From positions 1 through 7,611 of the forward strand of contig CALHBZ010000271.1 of assembly GCA_937930605.1 (NCBI GenBank): DNA of 7,611 nt. Reading direction: 5' to 3'. A model generated the notes under the pieces. The model saw nothing but the letters and a program-made list of their open reading frames with translations, was not told where the DNA came from and searched no databases. Numbering within the stretch: the first letter of the stretch is position 1; each line of letters opens with the position of its first letter. Shown piece after piece: positions 1-6,410 of this stretch. The DNA comes from Streptococcus oralis (GTDB lineage: Bacteria > Bacillota > Bacilli > Lactobacillales > Streptococcaceae). The translations under genes were made by a program, and so were the position numbers.

Positions 1-572
1 TTAAAGACGATGTGGTCTTCCCCACCAAGGCTGACAAAGGTTTGGATATCTTGAACTGGCATAGAAGAGTTCTTCACACCGATAACACGAGGATTCTTCA
101 ACATTTCAGTGTAAAGACTTGGAGTCAAAGCAACACCTGCCAATTGAGGAATGTTGTAGATCACATAGTCTGTATTTGGTGCTGCAGCACTAATGTCGTT
201 CCAGTATTTTGCCACTGAATACTCAGGCAAACGGAAGTAAATTGGTGGGATTGTTGCGATAGCATCTACTCCCAAACTTTCCGCATGGCGAGCAAGTTCC
301 ATACTGTCTTTCGTATTGTTGCAAGCTACATGAGCGATAATGGTCAATTTACCTTTAGCAACTGCCATGACTTCTTCCAAAATCAACTTGCGGTCCTCTA
401 CACTTTGGTAGATACATTCACCAGAAGAACCATTGACATAGAGACCTTGAACTCCCTTATCAATGAAGTATTGAACCAAGGCACGCGTACGCTCTGGACT
501 TACTTCTCCTTGATCATCATAACATGCGTAGAAGGCTGGAATGACACCTTCGTATTTTTTCAAATCTGACAT
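1..572 (-). CDS. npl: N-acetylneuraminate lyase, 3' part outside window
   Basis: Class I aldolase that splits N-acetylneuraminate into N-acetylmannosamine and pyruvate in the cytoplasm, the first committed step of sialic acid catabolism. I translated 190 codons from ATG at 572; the frame is open to the left edge. The family is about 300 residues long, so roughly the last third is missing. Visible family marks are the GSSGE pyruvate-binding loop (near residues 47-51), YNIP with Tyr139, and Lys167 in GVKNSS. Tyr139 and Lys167 correspond to E. coli NanA Tyr137 and the Schiff-base Lys165 with a constant two-residue shift. AGGAG at 584-580 lies 7 nt before the ATG and fixes the start. The gene has its own promoter (659-631) and lies 170 bp from the DUF624 gene. 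It is called nanA in E. coli; I use npl to avoid confusion with the sialidase. The dihydrodipicolinate synthase sister family is less likely given the context and the YNIP/GVKNSS pattern. Confidence 0.95.
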   Translation of the reverse strand, partial: MSDLKKYEGVIPAFYACYDDQGEVSPERTRALVQYFIDKGVQGLYVNGSSGECIYQSVEDRKLILEEVMAVAKGKLTIIAHVACNNTKDSMELARHAESLGVDAIATIPPIYFRLPEYSVAKYWNDISAAAPNTDYVIYNIPQLAGVALTPSLYTEMLKNPRVIGVKNSSMPVQDIQTFVSLGGEDHIVF

Positions 573-598
573 AGATTTTCTCCTAAGATTTCTTTTTT

Positions 599-611
599 CT
601 GCTGAGAGCAG
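599..611 (-). other. Small hairpin in the lyase 5' leader
   Basis: CTGCT-CTC-AGCAG is a 5-bp perfect stem with a 3-nt loop, about 12 nt into the predicted leader and 15 nt before the AGGAG ribosome site. It is followed by an A-rich stretch rather than a T tract, so it is not a terminator. It may protect the 5' end of the mRNA or be incidental. Confidence 0.3.
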
Positions 612-630
612 TTCTATTTTTTACAAGTTT

Positions 631-659
631 AGTATACACCTTGTGAAAATCGCTTTCAA
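631..659 (-). promoter_or_regulatory. Sigma-A promoter of the lyase gene
   Basis: On the minus strand, -35 TTGAAA (659-654) and -10 TATACT (636-631) are separated by exactly 17 bp. A transcript would start near 624 and carry a leader of about 50 nt before the lyase ATG at 572. The promoter stands in the spacer after the DUF624 gene, so the lyase can be transcribed independently of the transporter genes. The -35 hexamer is embedded in a cre-like sequence described separately. Confidence 0.8.
644..659 (-). promoter_or_regulatory. Degenerate cre-like site overlapping the lyase -35
   Basis: The minus strand reads TTGAAAGCGATTTTCA. The left half and centre (TGAAAGCGATTT) fit the catabolite-responsive element consensus TGWAANCGNTNWCA, but the closing CA is displaced by one base. 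Its overlap with the -35 would allow repression by CcpA if the protein tolerates the displacement. The same imperfect form occurs at the nanE promoter. Confidence 0.45.
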
Positions 660-674
660 CATCTTGTATACACT

Positions 675-731
675 TAGATTTTAGTTTCTACTTGTATTTT
701 AGAAACTGTAACGATTGAAAGTAGTTTCAGA
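675..731 (-). promoter_or_regulatory. Putative activator/operator region upstream of the lyase promoter
   Basis: Two blocks are shared with the nanE upstream region. The first is TCTGAAACTACTTTCA at 731-716, whose core TGAAA-CTAC-TTTCA is an inverted repeat. The second is GAAACTAAAATCTA at 688-675. GAAA steps occur 40 bp and then 31 bp apart, ending in the -35, close to whole helical turns. This looks like a binding region for a pathway activator. In pneumococci the RpiR-family NanR regulates the nan genes; that NanR binds here is inference. An additional inverted repeat, AGTTTCTA / TAGAAACT, lies at about 682-708. Confidence 0.55.
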
Positions 732-742
732 AACAAACCATC

Positions 743-1387
743 CTACTGGTATTTGGCGAAGATTTTCTCCATCAAACCTGCTTGGAGAAAGACTAGCAAA
801 CCAAAACCAAAGAGGATAAAGGCTGATCCACCCAAAAGAAGAGTGAATGCGGATAGATAAAGAACCATCACAATGAGAAAGAGAATAGCTAACATGAGGA
901 AGAACCATGGGAAGTTAAAACTTGCCAAGATAAGCCCTTTCTGCAGCACTTCTTTCCAAGACAAATCATAGCGCGCAGCGATGGGATAACTAGCCAGCAT
1001 CACAAGAGTAAGAAAGATGAGAATCCCCAAACAAATAGCTTTCACAATCTGGAAAGGTAAAGCTGTCTGGCCCCAGAAAAGATAGAGGTCTAAAAGACTT
1101 AGCAAAACTATGCCCAACTCCAGCAAACCTAACTGGAAACCCAGCTTCAGATTTTGTTTGAAAGCTCTCAGATAGATTCTGAAAACCGGTACTCGCCTGC
1201 TTCTCTTAATCTCAAACATAGTCTCATAGAGGCTGATTTTCGCCACTCCAATCGTCACGATGGGCAAACAAGAGACGACAAAAAGAAGATTGGCTGTCAC
1301 GATATCCAAGACCTTTTCACTGAAACGCATGAGAAAGTTATCTGTATCAAATGCTGCCTTGATAAGGCTTACTCCTTTTTGTGCCAT
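743..1387 (-). CDS. DUF624 / YesL-like membrane protein
   Basis: Integral membrane protein of 214 residues belonging by appearance to the DUF624 (YesL) family, which is often found in carbohydrate-uptake operons but has no settled biochemical role. About five hydrophobic segments are visible, near residues 29-50, 82-104, 114-135, 155-179 and 182-203. The short basic segment KRSRR (61-65) follows the first. The pattern NLLFVVSCLPIVTIGVA, with its Cys-Leu-Pro, is characteristic of the family's first membrane segment. I chose ATG at 1387 because AGGAGG (1400-1395) lies 7 nt upstream; an in-frame TTG at 1414 has no suitable ribosome site and would overlap yhcH. The gap to yhcH is 19 nt, so the two are probably cotranscribed. 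A role as an accessory factor in sialic acid or ABC transport is a guess from context only. Confidence 0.85.
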   Translation of the reverse strand: MAQKGVSLIKAAFDTDNFLMRFSEKVLDIVTANLLFVVSCLPIVTIGVAKISLYETMFEIKRSRRVPVFRIYLRAFKQNLKLGFQLGLLELGIVLLSLLDLYLFWGQTALPFQIVKAICLGILIFLTLVMLASYPIAARYDLSWKEVLQKGLILASFNFPWFFLMLAILFLIVMVLYLSAFTLLLGGSAFILFGFGLLVFLQAGLMEKIFAKYQ

Positions 1388-1406
1388 GTTTGCTCCTCCT
1401 GATTTT

Positions 1407-1859
1407 TTAATCAATCAAAATTTTAAAGAGATATTTGCGAACCTTCTCTTCCATACCAGCATAGCCATTTGGCTGGTGCGGCTCTCCTGGGAAGAAAATC
1501 GCAAAATTGTGATAACCCAACAAGAGTGGGTAGCGTTCATGACAATGGACAAAACCAATGTCGCTCGCTTCATCGAATGCTACCGCCTCGTCTTTGATAC
1601 GTGAACCGTAGCTCGAATATTCATGCCCTTCTACCAGCAAATGCAAATCTGCATAGTTCTTATGATGCTCAAATTGATCATTTTCAGCTTGATTGAGGAC
1701 ATTTTCCTGAACAACTAGAAAGACCTTGTCCCCATCAATCTCATACTTACCGAGTTCGAAAGAATCCTTACGGTGCTGATAGAGATAGTCGATAGCCTTG
1801 TCTAGATTGGGATGAATCCCTTTGTAAAAGGTGATATTTTTTAAATCGTCAAAAATCAT
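1407..1859 (-). CDS. yhcH: YhcH/YjgK/YiaL family protein, probable Neu5Ac anomerase
   Basis: Small cupin-like protein of 150 residues (DUF386, YhcH/YjgK/YiaL). The E. coli member of the nan operon, NanQ/YhcH, accelerates interconversion of Neu5Ac anomers, supplying the form used by the lyase. Here the full family length is present. Likely metal/substrate residues cluster in EHHKNYADLH (residues 64-73) and in FPGEPHQPN (123-131), with HCHERY (105-110) between them. ATG at 1859 is preceded by AAGGA (1870-1866) with a 6-nt gap. The gene is followed by the DUF624 gene after 19 nt and lies 227 bp from the upstream permease gene, a spacer holding a BOX repeat and a long inverted repeat. It may therefore depend on readthrough from the transporter genes. 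Family assignment is firm; the anomerase role is by homology and context. Confidence 0.9.
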   Translation of the reverse strand: MIFDDLKNITFYKGIHPNLDKAIDYLYQHRKDSFELGKYEIDGDKVFLVVQENVLNQAENDQFEHHKNYADLHLLVEGHEYSSYGSRIKDEAVAFDEASDIGFVHCHERYPLLLGYHNFAIFFPGEPHQPNGYAGMEEKVRKYLFKILID

Positions 1860-1905
1860 ACTATTTCCTTCGTTTCTGATAGTTAACCAAAATCATAAAT
1901 TAAGT

Positions 1906-1968
1906 TTATAAGTGTCTGACAAAATCTCTAAGGTAAGCAAATACCCAACATTTTGTAGACACTTATAA
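1906..1968. repeat. Long near-perfect inverted repeat (19-20 bp arms)
   Basis: Arms at 1906-1925 and 1950-1968 are complementary over 19 bp with one extra G at 1918 in the left arm. They enclose a 24-nt loop, which itself contains GGTA/TACC that can pair. Both outer ends read TTATAA. The predicted RNA hairpin is strong, but no T tract follows on the minus strand (the next bases are ACTTAATTTATG), so it does not look like an ordinary terminator. It lies in the 227-bp spacer between the second permease gene and yhcH, immediately after the BOX element. Candidate roles are RNA processing or stabilisation, a protein-binding site, or a tiny non-autonomous insertion. Confidence 0.7.
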
Positions 1969-1980
1969 CTCTGTATTCTC

Positions 1981-2089
1981 TTATACTCAATGAAAATGGA
2001 AGAATGGACTAGGAAGCTAACCGCAAGCAATACTTAAGTATGGCAAGGTAACGCTGACCTTGTCTGAATTTGATTTTCGAAGAGTATTA
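1981..2089 (-). repeat. BOX interspersed repeat, boxA-boxC without boxB
   Basis: Read on the minus strand, the element begins TAATACTCTTCGAAAATC and contains GGTCAGCGTTACCTTGCC, the boxA part that resembles the target of the classic BOX-A1R typing primer. It continues into GCGGTTAGCTTCCTAG and ends TTTTCATTGAGTATAA, the boxC part. The roughly 45-bp boxB module that normally lies between them is absent; the junction is a 10-bp palindrome, TACTTAAGTA (2031-2040). Outer ends TAATACTC / GAGTATAA are inverted repeats. The element starts on the stop codon of the second permease gene (2089-2087). BOX elements are typical of S. pneumoniae and its close relatives. Confidence 0.85.
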
Positions 2090-2926
2090 TCCTTTAACAG
2101 CTCCCATAGTAATACCCTGTGTAAAGGATTTTTGGAAGACAAGGAAGACTGTTACGATTGGCACGGCTGCAAGAGCTGCACCCGCCATGATCAAACCATA
2201 GTTGGTTGCCATTTCGGCTTGCATGGTCGCAACCCCGAGTGAGATAGTCAAGTTCTGACGTGAAGTCAACATTACCAACTGCATGAAGTAGTCATTCCAA
2301 GTATTGATGAAGGTAAAGATCGCAAGAGCTGCAAATCCTGGCTTCACAATAGGGAAGGCTACGCTCCAGAAAGTACGAATCTCACCACAACCATCGATTT
2401 TAGCTGATTCAAGCAATTCTGTTGGAATATTTTCACTGAACTGTTTCATGAGGAAGACCCCGAACGGCCATCCAATCAAAGGCAAGATAACTGCCCAAAG
2501 AGTATCGTGAATTCCCATGAAGTTGACGATACGTACCAATGGTACAAGGACAACCTGTTTTGGAAGAGCCATAGCAGCGATAAAGACTGCAAAGAGAATG
2601 CGCTGACCATAGAAACGTTTTTTAGCCAATACATATCCTGCTAGAGAAGAGGTTGCACAAACTAGGAACATGGTTACTAGCGAGATAAATACAGAGTTCC
2701 ACATCCACTGCATAGCAGGGTTTTGCACCATGAGTTGTTGGAAGTTTTCCATGGTTGGCATTTTAGGGAACCACTGTGGTGGAATCATAATGGTATCCGG
2801 TTGTGATTTGAAGGCACCTGTCAAAATCCAGTAGAATGGAAAGATGAACAGCACGGTCAACAAGAGCAAGATAATCGTTGAAATAACAGTGAAAGCTGTT
2901 AAAGGTTTCTTTTGTGTAGGTTGCAT
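2087..2926 (-). CDS. satC: Sialic acid ABC transporter permease, MalG-type
   Basis: Inner permease subunit (279 residues) of a CUT1-type carbohydrate ABC importer, matching the SatC component of the pneumococcal Neu5Ac transporter by position and type. Hydrophobic segments appear near residues 12-36, 76-98, 109-131, 142-162, 194-213 and 246-265. The cytoplasmic coupling (EAA) loop is ESAKIDGCGEIRTFW at 173-187, with the invariant Gly179 present. This is where the ATPase docks. ATG at 2926 has AAAGGAG (2939-2933) 6 nt upstream, and the gap to the first permease gene is 15 nt, so the pair is translated from one message. The stop codon TAA lies on the edge of the BOX repeat. Substrate specificity is inferred from the surrounding nan genes; the permease sequence alone shows only a sugar importer. 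Confidence 0.92.
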   Translation of the reverse strand: MQPTQKKPLTAFTVISTIILLLLTVLFIFPFYWILTGAFKSQPDTIMIPPQWFPKMPTMENFQQLMVQNPAMQWMWNSVFISLVTMFLVCATSSLAGYVLAKKRFYGQRILFAVFIAAMALPKQVVLVPLVRIVNFMGIHDTLWAVILPLIGWPFGVFLMKQFSENIPTELLESAKIDGCGEIRTFWSVAFPIVKPGFAALAIFTFINTWNDYFMQLVMLTSRQNLTISLGVATMQAEMATNYGLIMAGAALAAVPIVTVFLVFQKSFTQGITMGAVKG

Positions 2927-2941
2927 AACTGTCTCCTTTCT

Positions 2942-3829
2942 TTAGTATTCTACGTCGTTACCGAGGATCTTGAATTGAGCAAAGCTGACAATGGCAATCA
3001 TCACTGCCAAGAAGACACCGATGGTATTTGCATAGCCGTACTCTGTCAATTGGAAGGCTTTTTCGTAAAGGTAGTACATCAAGGTACTTGTTGAGTAGTT
3101 TGGACCACCAGATGTCAAGAGCTGAATCAAGGCGAAACATTGGAATGAGTTGATGGTCGTAATGATTGCGATGTAAAGAGTTGTTGGAAGAAGGCTAGGC
3201 CATTTGATCTTCCAGAAGACTTGGAATTCAGTCGCACCGTCAACACGCGCTGCTTCAACAAGTGAGTTGTCAATATTTCCCATAGCAGCGATATAAAGGA
3301 TAATCGGTTGACCAACAGATGTTGTCAAAAGAATGATCATAATCGCTAGCAAAGCCCAGTTTTTATCCCCCAACCAAGAAATGTTTTGGCTGATGATATG
3401 ACTTGACTTAAGGACAAAGTTCAAAATCCCTGATAGGGGGTCATAGATCCATTTCCATACAACCGTTACGGCAACACTACCTGTAACTACAGGAAGGAAG
3501 AAGACGAAACGATAGAAAGAACGGGCAATGGCATTTTGATGATAGGTCTGAGATGCTACAAAGAGTGAGAAGAGAACCACAATCGGTACTGATCCAATAA
3601 CTAGGATAACGGTATTGATCAAAGACTTGGTAAAGACAGGATCTTTAAACATGCGAATGTAGTTATCCAAGCCAACAAACTCAAAGCTGGTCATGGAGTA
3701 GTTAAAGAAACTTGTAATGAATCCCATAATCATAGGAGCCAAGACAAAGATCACAAAGAAGAACAATACTGGTGCTAGGAAAGCGTAGGAAATCACTGTT
3801 TCCCGCATACGAATTTTATTGACTTTCAC
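2942..3829 (-). CDS. satB: Sialic acid ABC transporter permease, MalF-type
   Basis: First permease (295 residues from the chosen start) of a CUT1-type importer, corresponding to SatB. There are about six membrane segments: roughly residues 14-40, 70-93, 105-127, 158-182, 219-242 and 268-287. The EAA loop is EAARVDGATEFQVFW at 192-206, with the conserved Gly198. The start is a GTG. An upstream in-frame GTG at 3838 overlaps the purine-rich AGAGG (3842-3838) and cannot use it. The GTG at 3829 stands 8 nt after that motif and gives MKVNKIRMRETV, so I prefer it. The gene follows the binding-protein gene after a 197-bp hairpin-rich spacer and is tightly linked to the second permease. No ATP-binding subunit gene is in the window. 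Confidence 0.92.
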   Translation of the reverse strand: MKVNKIRMRETVISYAFLAPVLFFFVIFVLAPMIMGFITSFFNYSMTSFEFVGLDNYIRMFKDPVFTKSLINTVILVIGSVPIVVLFSLFVASQTYHQNAIARSFYRFVFFLPVVTGSVAVTVVWKWIYDPLSGILNFVLKSSHIISQNISWLGDKNWALLAIMIILLTTSVGQPIILYIAAMGNIDNSLVEAARVDGATEFQVFWKIKWPSLLPTTLYIAIITTINSFQCFALIQLLTSGGPNYSTSTLMYYLYEKAFQLTEYGYANTIGVFLAVMIAIVSFAQFKILGNDVEY

Positions 3830-3861
3830 AGTCGGCACCTCTCTTTCAAATAGAATAGTTT

Positions 3862-3890
3862 TTGATTTTCTTGAACTGTTTTAAAATCAA
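3862..3890. repeat. Inverted repeat upstream of the first permease gene
   Basis: TTGATTTT (3862-3869) and AAAATCAA (3883-3890) form 8-bp perfect arms around a 13-nt centre, about 30 nt before the permease start. It is the third hairpin of the spacer and the weakest, being entirely AT-rich apart from one pair. It may be chance in AT-rich DNA. Confidence 0.35.
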
Positions 3891-3915
3891 AATGAAATTT
3901 TTTAAGATCCGCTTA

Positions 3916-3954
3916 TGTAAGAACTTCATTTTAATTTCGTGACAGTTCCTTACA
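3916..3954. repeat. Bulged inverted repeat between binding-protein and permease genes
   Basis: TGTAAGAACT (3916-3925) pairs with AGTTCCTTACA (3944-3954), giving 10 bp with a single bulged base. It lies directly downstream, in the direction of transcription, of the terminator-like hairpin at 4008-3968. It could act as a 3'-end stabiliser of the binding-protein message or as part of an attenuation switch. Confidence 0.5.
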
Positions 3955-3959
3955 TTTCA

Positions 3960-4008
3960 AACAAAAGTCCCCCTTTTCTTACACCACAGTGCACAGGGAA
4001 AAGGGGGA
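3960..4008 (-). terminator. Terminator-like hairpin after the binding-protein gene, probably leaky
   Basis: TCCCCCTTTTC (4008-3998 as read on the minus strand) pairs with GAAAAGGGGGA (3978-3968), an 11-bp perfect stem with a 19-nt loop. It is followed on the minus strand by CTTTTGTTTG, a short interrupted T tract. It starts 18 nt after the stop of the binding-protein gene. The permease genes downstream have no clear promoter, so the structure is likely an incomplete terminator. That would lower permease expression relative to the binding protein, a common arrangement in ABC importer operons. Confidence 0.65.
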
Positions 4009-4026
4009 ATCAATCTGACTTAGTGC

Positions 4027-5406
<1,380 letters not shown>

Positions 5407-5409
5407 CTA

Positions 5410-5426
5410 TTTGTATACGTTTTCAT
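5410..5426 (-). promoter_or_regulatory. cre box (CcpA site) upstream of the binding-protein gene
   Basis: The minus strand reads ATGAAAACGTATACAAA. It agrees at all 17 positions with the streptococcal consensus as I recall it (WTGNAARCGNWWWCAWW) and at 13 of 14 with TGWAANCGNTNWCA. It lies in the 114-bp gap between nanE and the binding-protein gene, 55 bp before the latter's start. CcpA bound here would repress transporter expression when preferred sugars are available, by roadblock or by covering a promoter. TATACA inside the site could be a -10, but I see no good -35, so an independent promoter is uncertain. Confidence 0.75.
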
Positions 5427-5469
5427 TTTATCCGACTCATCGACCACTCTCCTCTGTTTTGAAATTGTA

Positions 5470-6168
5470 TTATTTAAGACCGGCAACAAAGCGCTCCGTA
5501 ATCTCTTTTGGTCTAGTAATAGCTCCACCAACAACGATGCCTCGCACCCCATATTCAAGGATTTGCTTGGCTTGTTCTGGTGTATGAATTTTCCCTTCAG
5601 CGATGACATCCACACCGGCATCGCAGAGTTTTTTGATCAGTTCAAAGTCTGGACCATCTACTTTGGGACTATAAGAGGTGTAGCCTGATAGGGTTGTTCC
5701 AACAAAATCAACACCTGCTTCAACTGCTGCAATTCCTTCTTCAAATGTACTGGTATCAGCCATTAGGAGTTGATGCGGATATTTTTCTTTGACTTGTCGG
5801 ATAAAGTCCTGAATTTCCAAACCATCGTGACGTTCACGTTTGGTACAATCCAGAGCAATCACCTCGATATCTAGTTCAGCCAGTTCATCAACTTCTCTCA
5901 TCGTAGCTGTAATGAAAGGCTCCTGTGGCGGATAGTCACGTTTGATAATCCCGATAATCGGGAGTTTCGTAACCTCCTTGATCTCCTTGATATCGCGAAC
6001 ACTGTTTGCTCGGATACCGACTGCTCCACCTTGCTCAGCCGCTTTGACTAGCAAGGGAATGACCCCTCCCGCTTCTGTATAAAGCGGTTCGTGAGGAAGT
6101 GCCTGGCAAGAGACAATGATTCCATCTTTGATTTGTTCAATCAAGGCTTCTTTGCTGATCTGTGGCAT
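5470..6168 (-). CDS. nanE: N-acetylmannosamine-6-phosphate 2-epimerase
   Basis: Cytoplasmic (beta/alpha)8-barrel enzyme that converts ManNAc-6-P to GlcNAc-6-P, linking sialic acid breakdown to amino-sugar metabolism. The product is 232 residues, the normal NanE length. Family features run in order: [12 protein letters not shown] (19-30), GIRAN (51-55), GIIKRDY with Lys76 (73-79), ALDCTKR (105-111), ADTST (137-141), GTTLSGYT (157-164) and [11 protein letters not shown] with Glu191 (190-200). A glycine-rich phosphate loop, VVGGAITRP, lies at 212-220. Lys76 and Glu191 correspond by motif to the catalytic Lys/Glu pair described for NanE. ATG at 6168 has GGAGG (6180-6176) 7 nt upstream. An in-frame ATG at 6213 is excluded because the -10 box (6207-6202) lies inside that extension. 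The gene has its own promoter after the sialidase terminator and is probably the first gene of the transporter transcript. Confidence 0.96.
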   Translation of the reverse strand: MPQISKEALIEQIKDGIIVSCQALPHEPLYTEAGGVIPLLVKAAEQGGAVGIRANSVRDIKEIKEVTKLPIIGIIKRDYPPQEPFITATMREVDELAELDIEVIALDCTKRERHDGLEIQDFIRQVKEKYPHQLLMADTSTFEEGIAAVEAGVDFVGTTLSGYTSYSPKVDGPDFELIKKLCDAGVDVIAEGKIHTPEQAKQILEYGVRGIVVGGAITRPKEITERFVAGLK

Positions 6169-6201
6169 CCTCTTTCCTCCCTTTCTTGTTCTTATGGGCT
6201 T

Positions 6202-6230
6202 ATTATATATCATTTGTTAAGCGCTTTCAA
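6202..6230 (-). promoter_or_regulatory. Sigma-A promoter of nanE
   Basis: -35 TTGAAA (6230-6225) and a consensus -10 TATAAT (6207-6202) are separated by exactly 17 bp on the minus strand. Transcription would start near 6195, giving a leader of under 30 nt before the nanE ATG at 6168. It lies downstream of the sialidase terminator, so nanE and the genes after it form their own transcription unit. Confidence 0.85.
6216..6229 (-). promoter_or_regulatory. Degenerate cre-like site overlapping the nanE -35
   Basis: TGAAAGCGCTTAAC fits TGWAANCGNTNWCA at 12 of 14 positions; the terminal CA appears one base later. It starts inside the -35 hexamer and covers part of the spacer, a position suited to repression by CcpA. 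It has the same displaced half-site as the lyase promoter. Confidence 0.5.
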
Positions 6231-6245
6231 TACTTTGTGGTGGAA

Positions 6246-6302
6246 TAGATTTCAGTTTCAAAACTATTTTATAGAACAGACTATCCTGAAAGTAGTTTCA
6301 GA
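6246..6302 (-). promoter_or_regulatory. Putative activator/operator region upstream of the nanE promoter
   Basis: TCTGAAACTACTTTCA (6302-6287) is identical over 16 bp to the sequence at 731-716, and GAAACTGAAATCTA (6259-6246) matches 688-675 at all but one base. The first contains the inverted repeat TGAAA-CTAC-TTTCA. Distances to each other and to the -35 are identical in the two regions. This is probably the site of the pathway activator (NanR of the RpiR family in pneumococci); the protein assignment is inference. Confidence 0.55.
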
Positions 6303-6337
6303 CTTCTTAGAATTTCTTATTAGTACACCTTGAGTCG

Positions 6338-6373
6338 AAAGAAAAAGATAGCAGGCTGAAAAACCTACTATCT
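6338..6373 (-). terminator. Intrinsic terminator of the sialidase gene
   Basis: On the minus strand AGATAGTAGG (6373-6364) pairs with CCTGCTATCT (6355-6346), 10 bp with one G-U pair, around an 8-nt loop. It is followed by TTTTTCTTT (6346-6338, overlapping the stem's last base). It begins 53 bp after the sialidase stop codon. It separates the sialidase transcript from nanE. Confidence 0.88.
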
Positions 6374-6410
6374 CCTTCTATTTTTACAAAGCCAAATGAT
6401 TAAAATTATT

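Noticed and set aside
1388..1414. A longer DUF624 protein from TTG at 1414
   Set aside because: The TTG overlaps the yhcH stop and lacks a ribosome site. The extension encodes the AGGAGG that serves the ATG at 1387.
1154..1604. Plus-strand open frames across yhcH and the DUF624 gene
   Set aside because: Both overlap well-supported minus-strand genes, share no family features, and lack ribosome sites.
1860..1925. A yhcH promoter TTGTCA ... TATGAT on the minus strand
   Set aside because: The spacing is 19 bp and the -35 is buried in the inverted repeat; too weak to list as a feature.
1906..1968. Intrinsic terminator for the transporter operon
   Set aside because: Although the stem is strong, no run of T follows on the minus strand or on the plus strand, and the loop is long.
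3830..3838. GTG at 3838 as start of the first permease
   Set aside because: The only purine-rich ribosome motif abuts this GTG with no spacing; it is correctly placed for the GTG at 3829.
6169..6213. A 15-residue N-terminal extension of NanE from ATG at 6213
   Set aside because: The -10 box of the nanE promoter is inside it, and GGAGG is placed correctly for the ATG at 6168.
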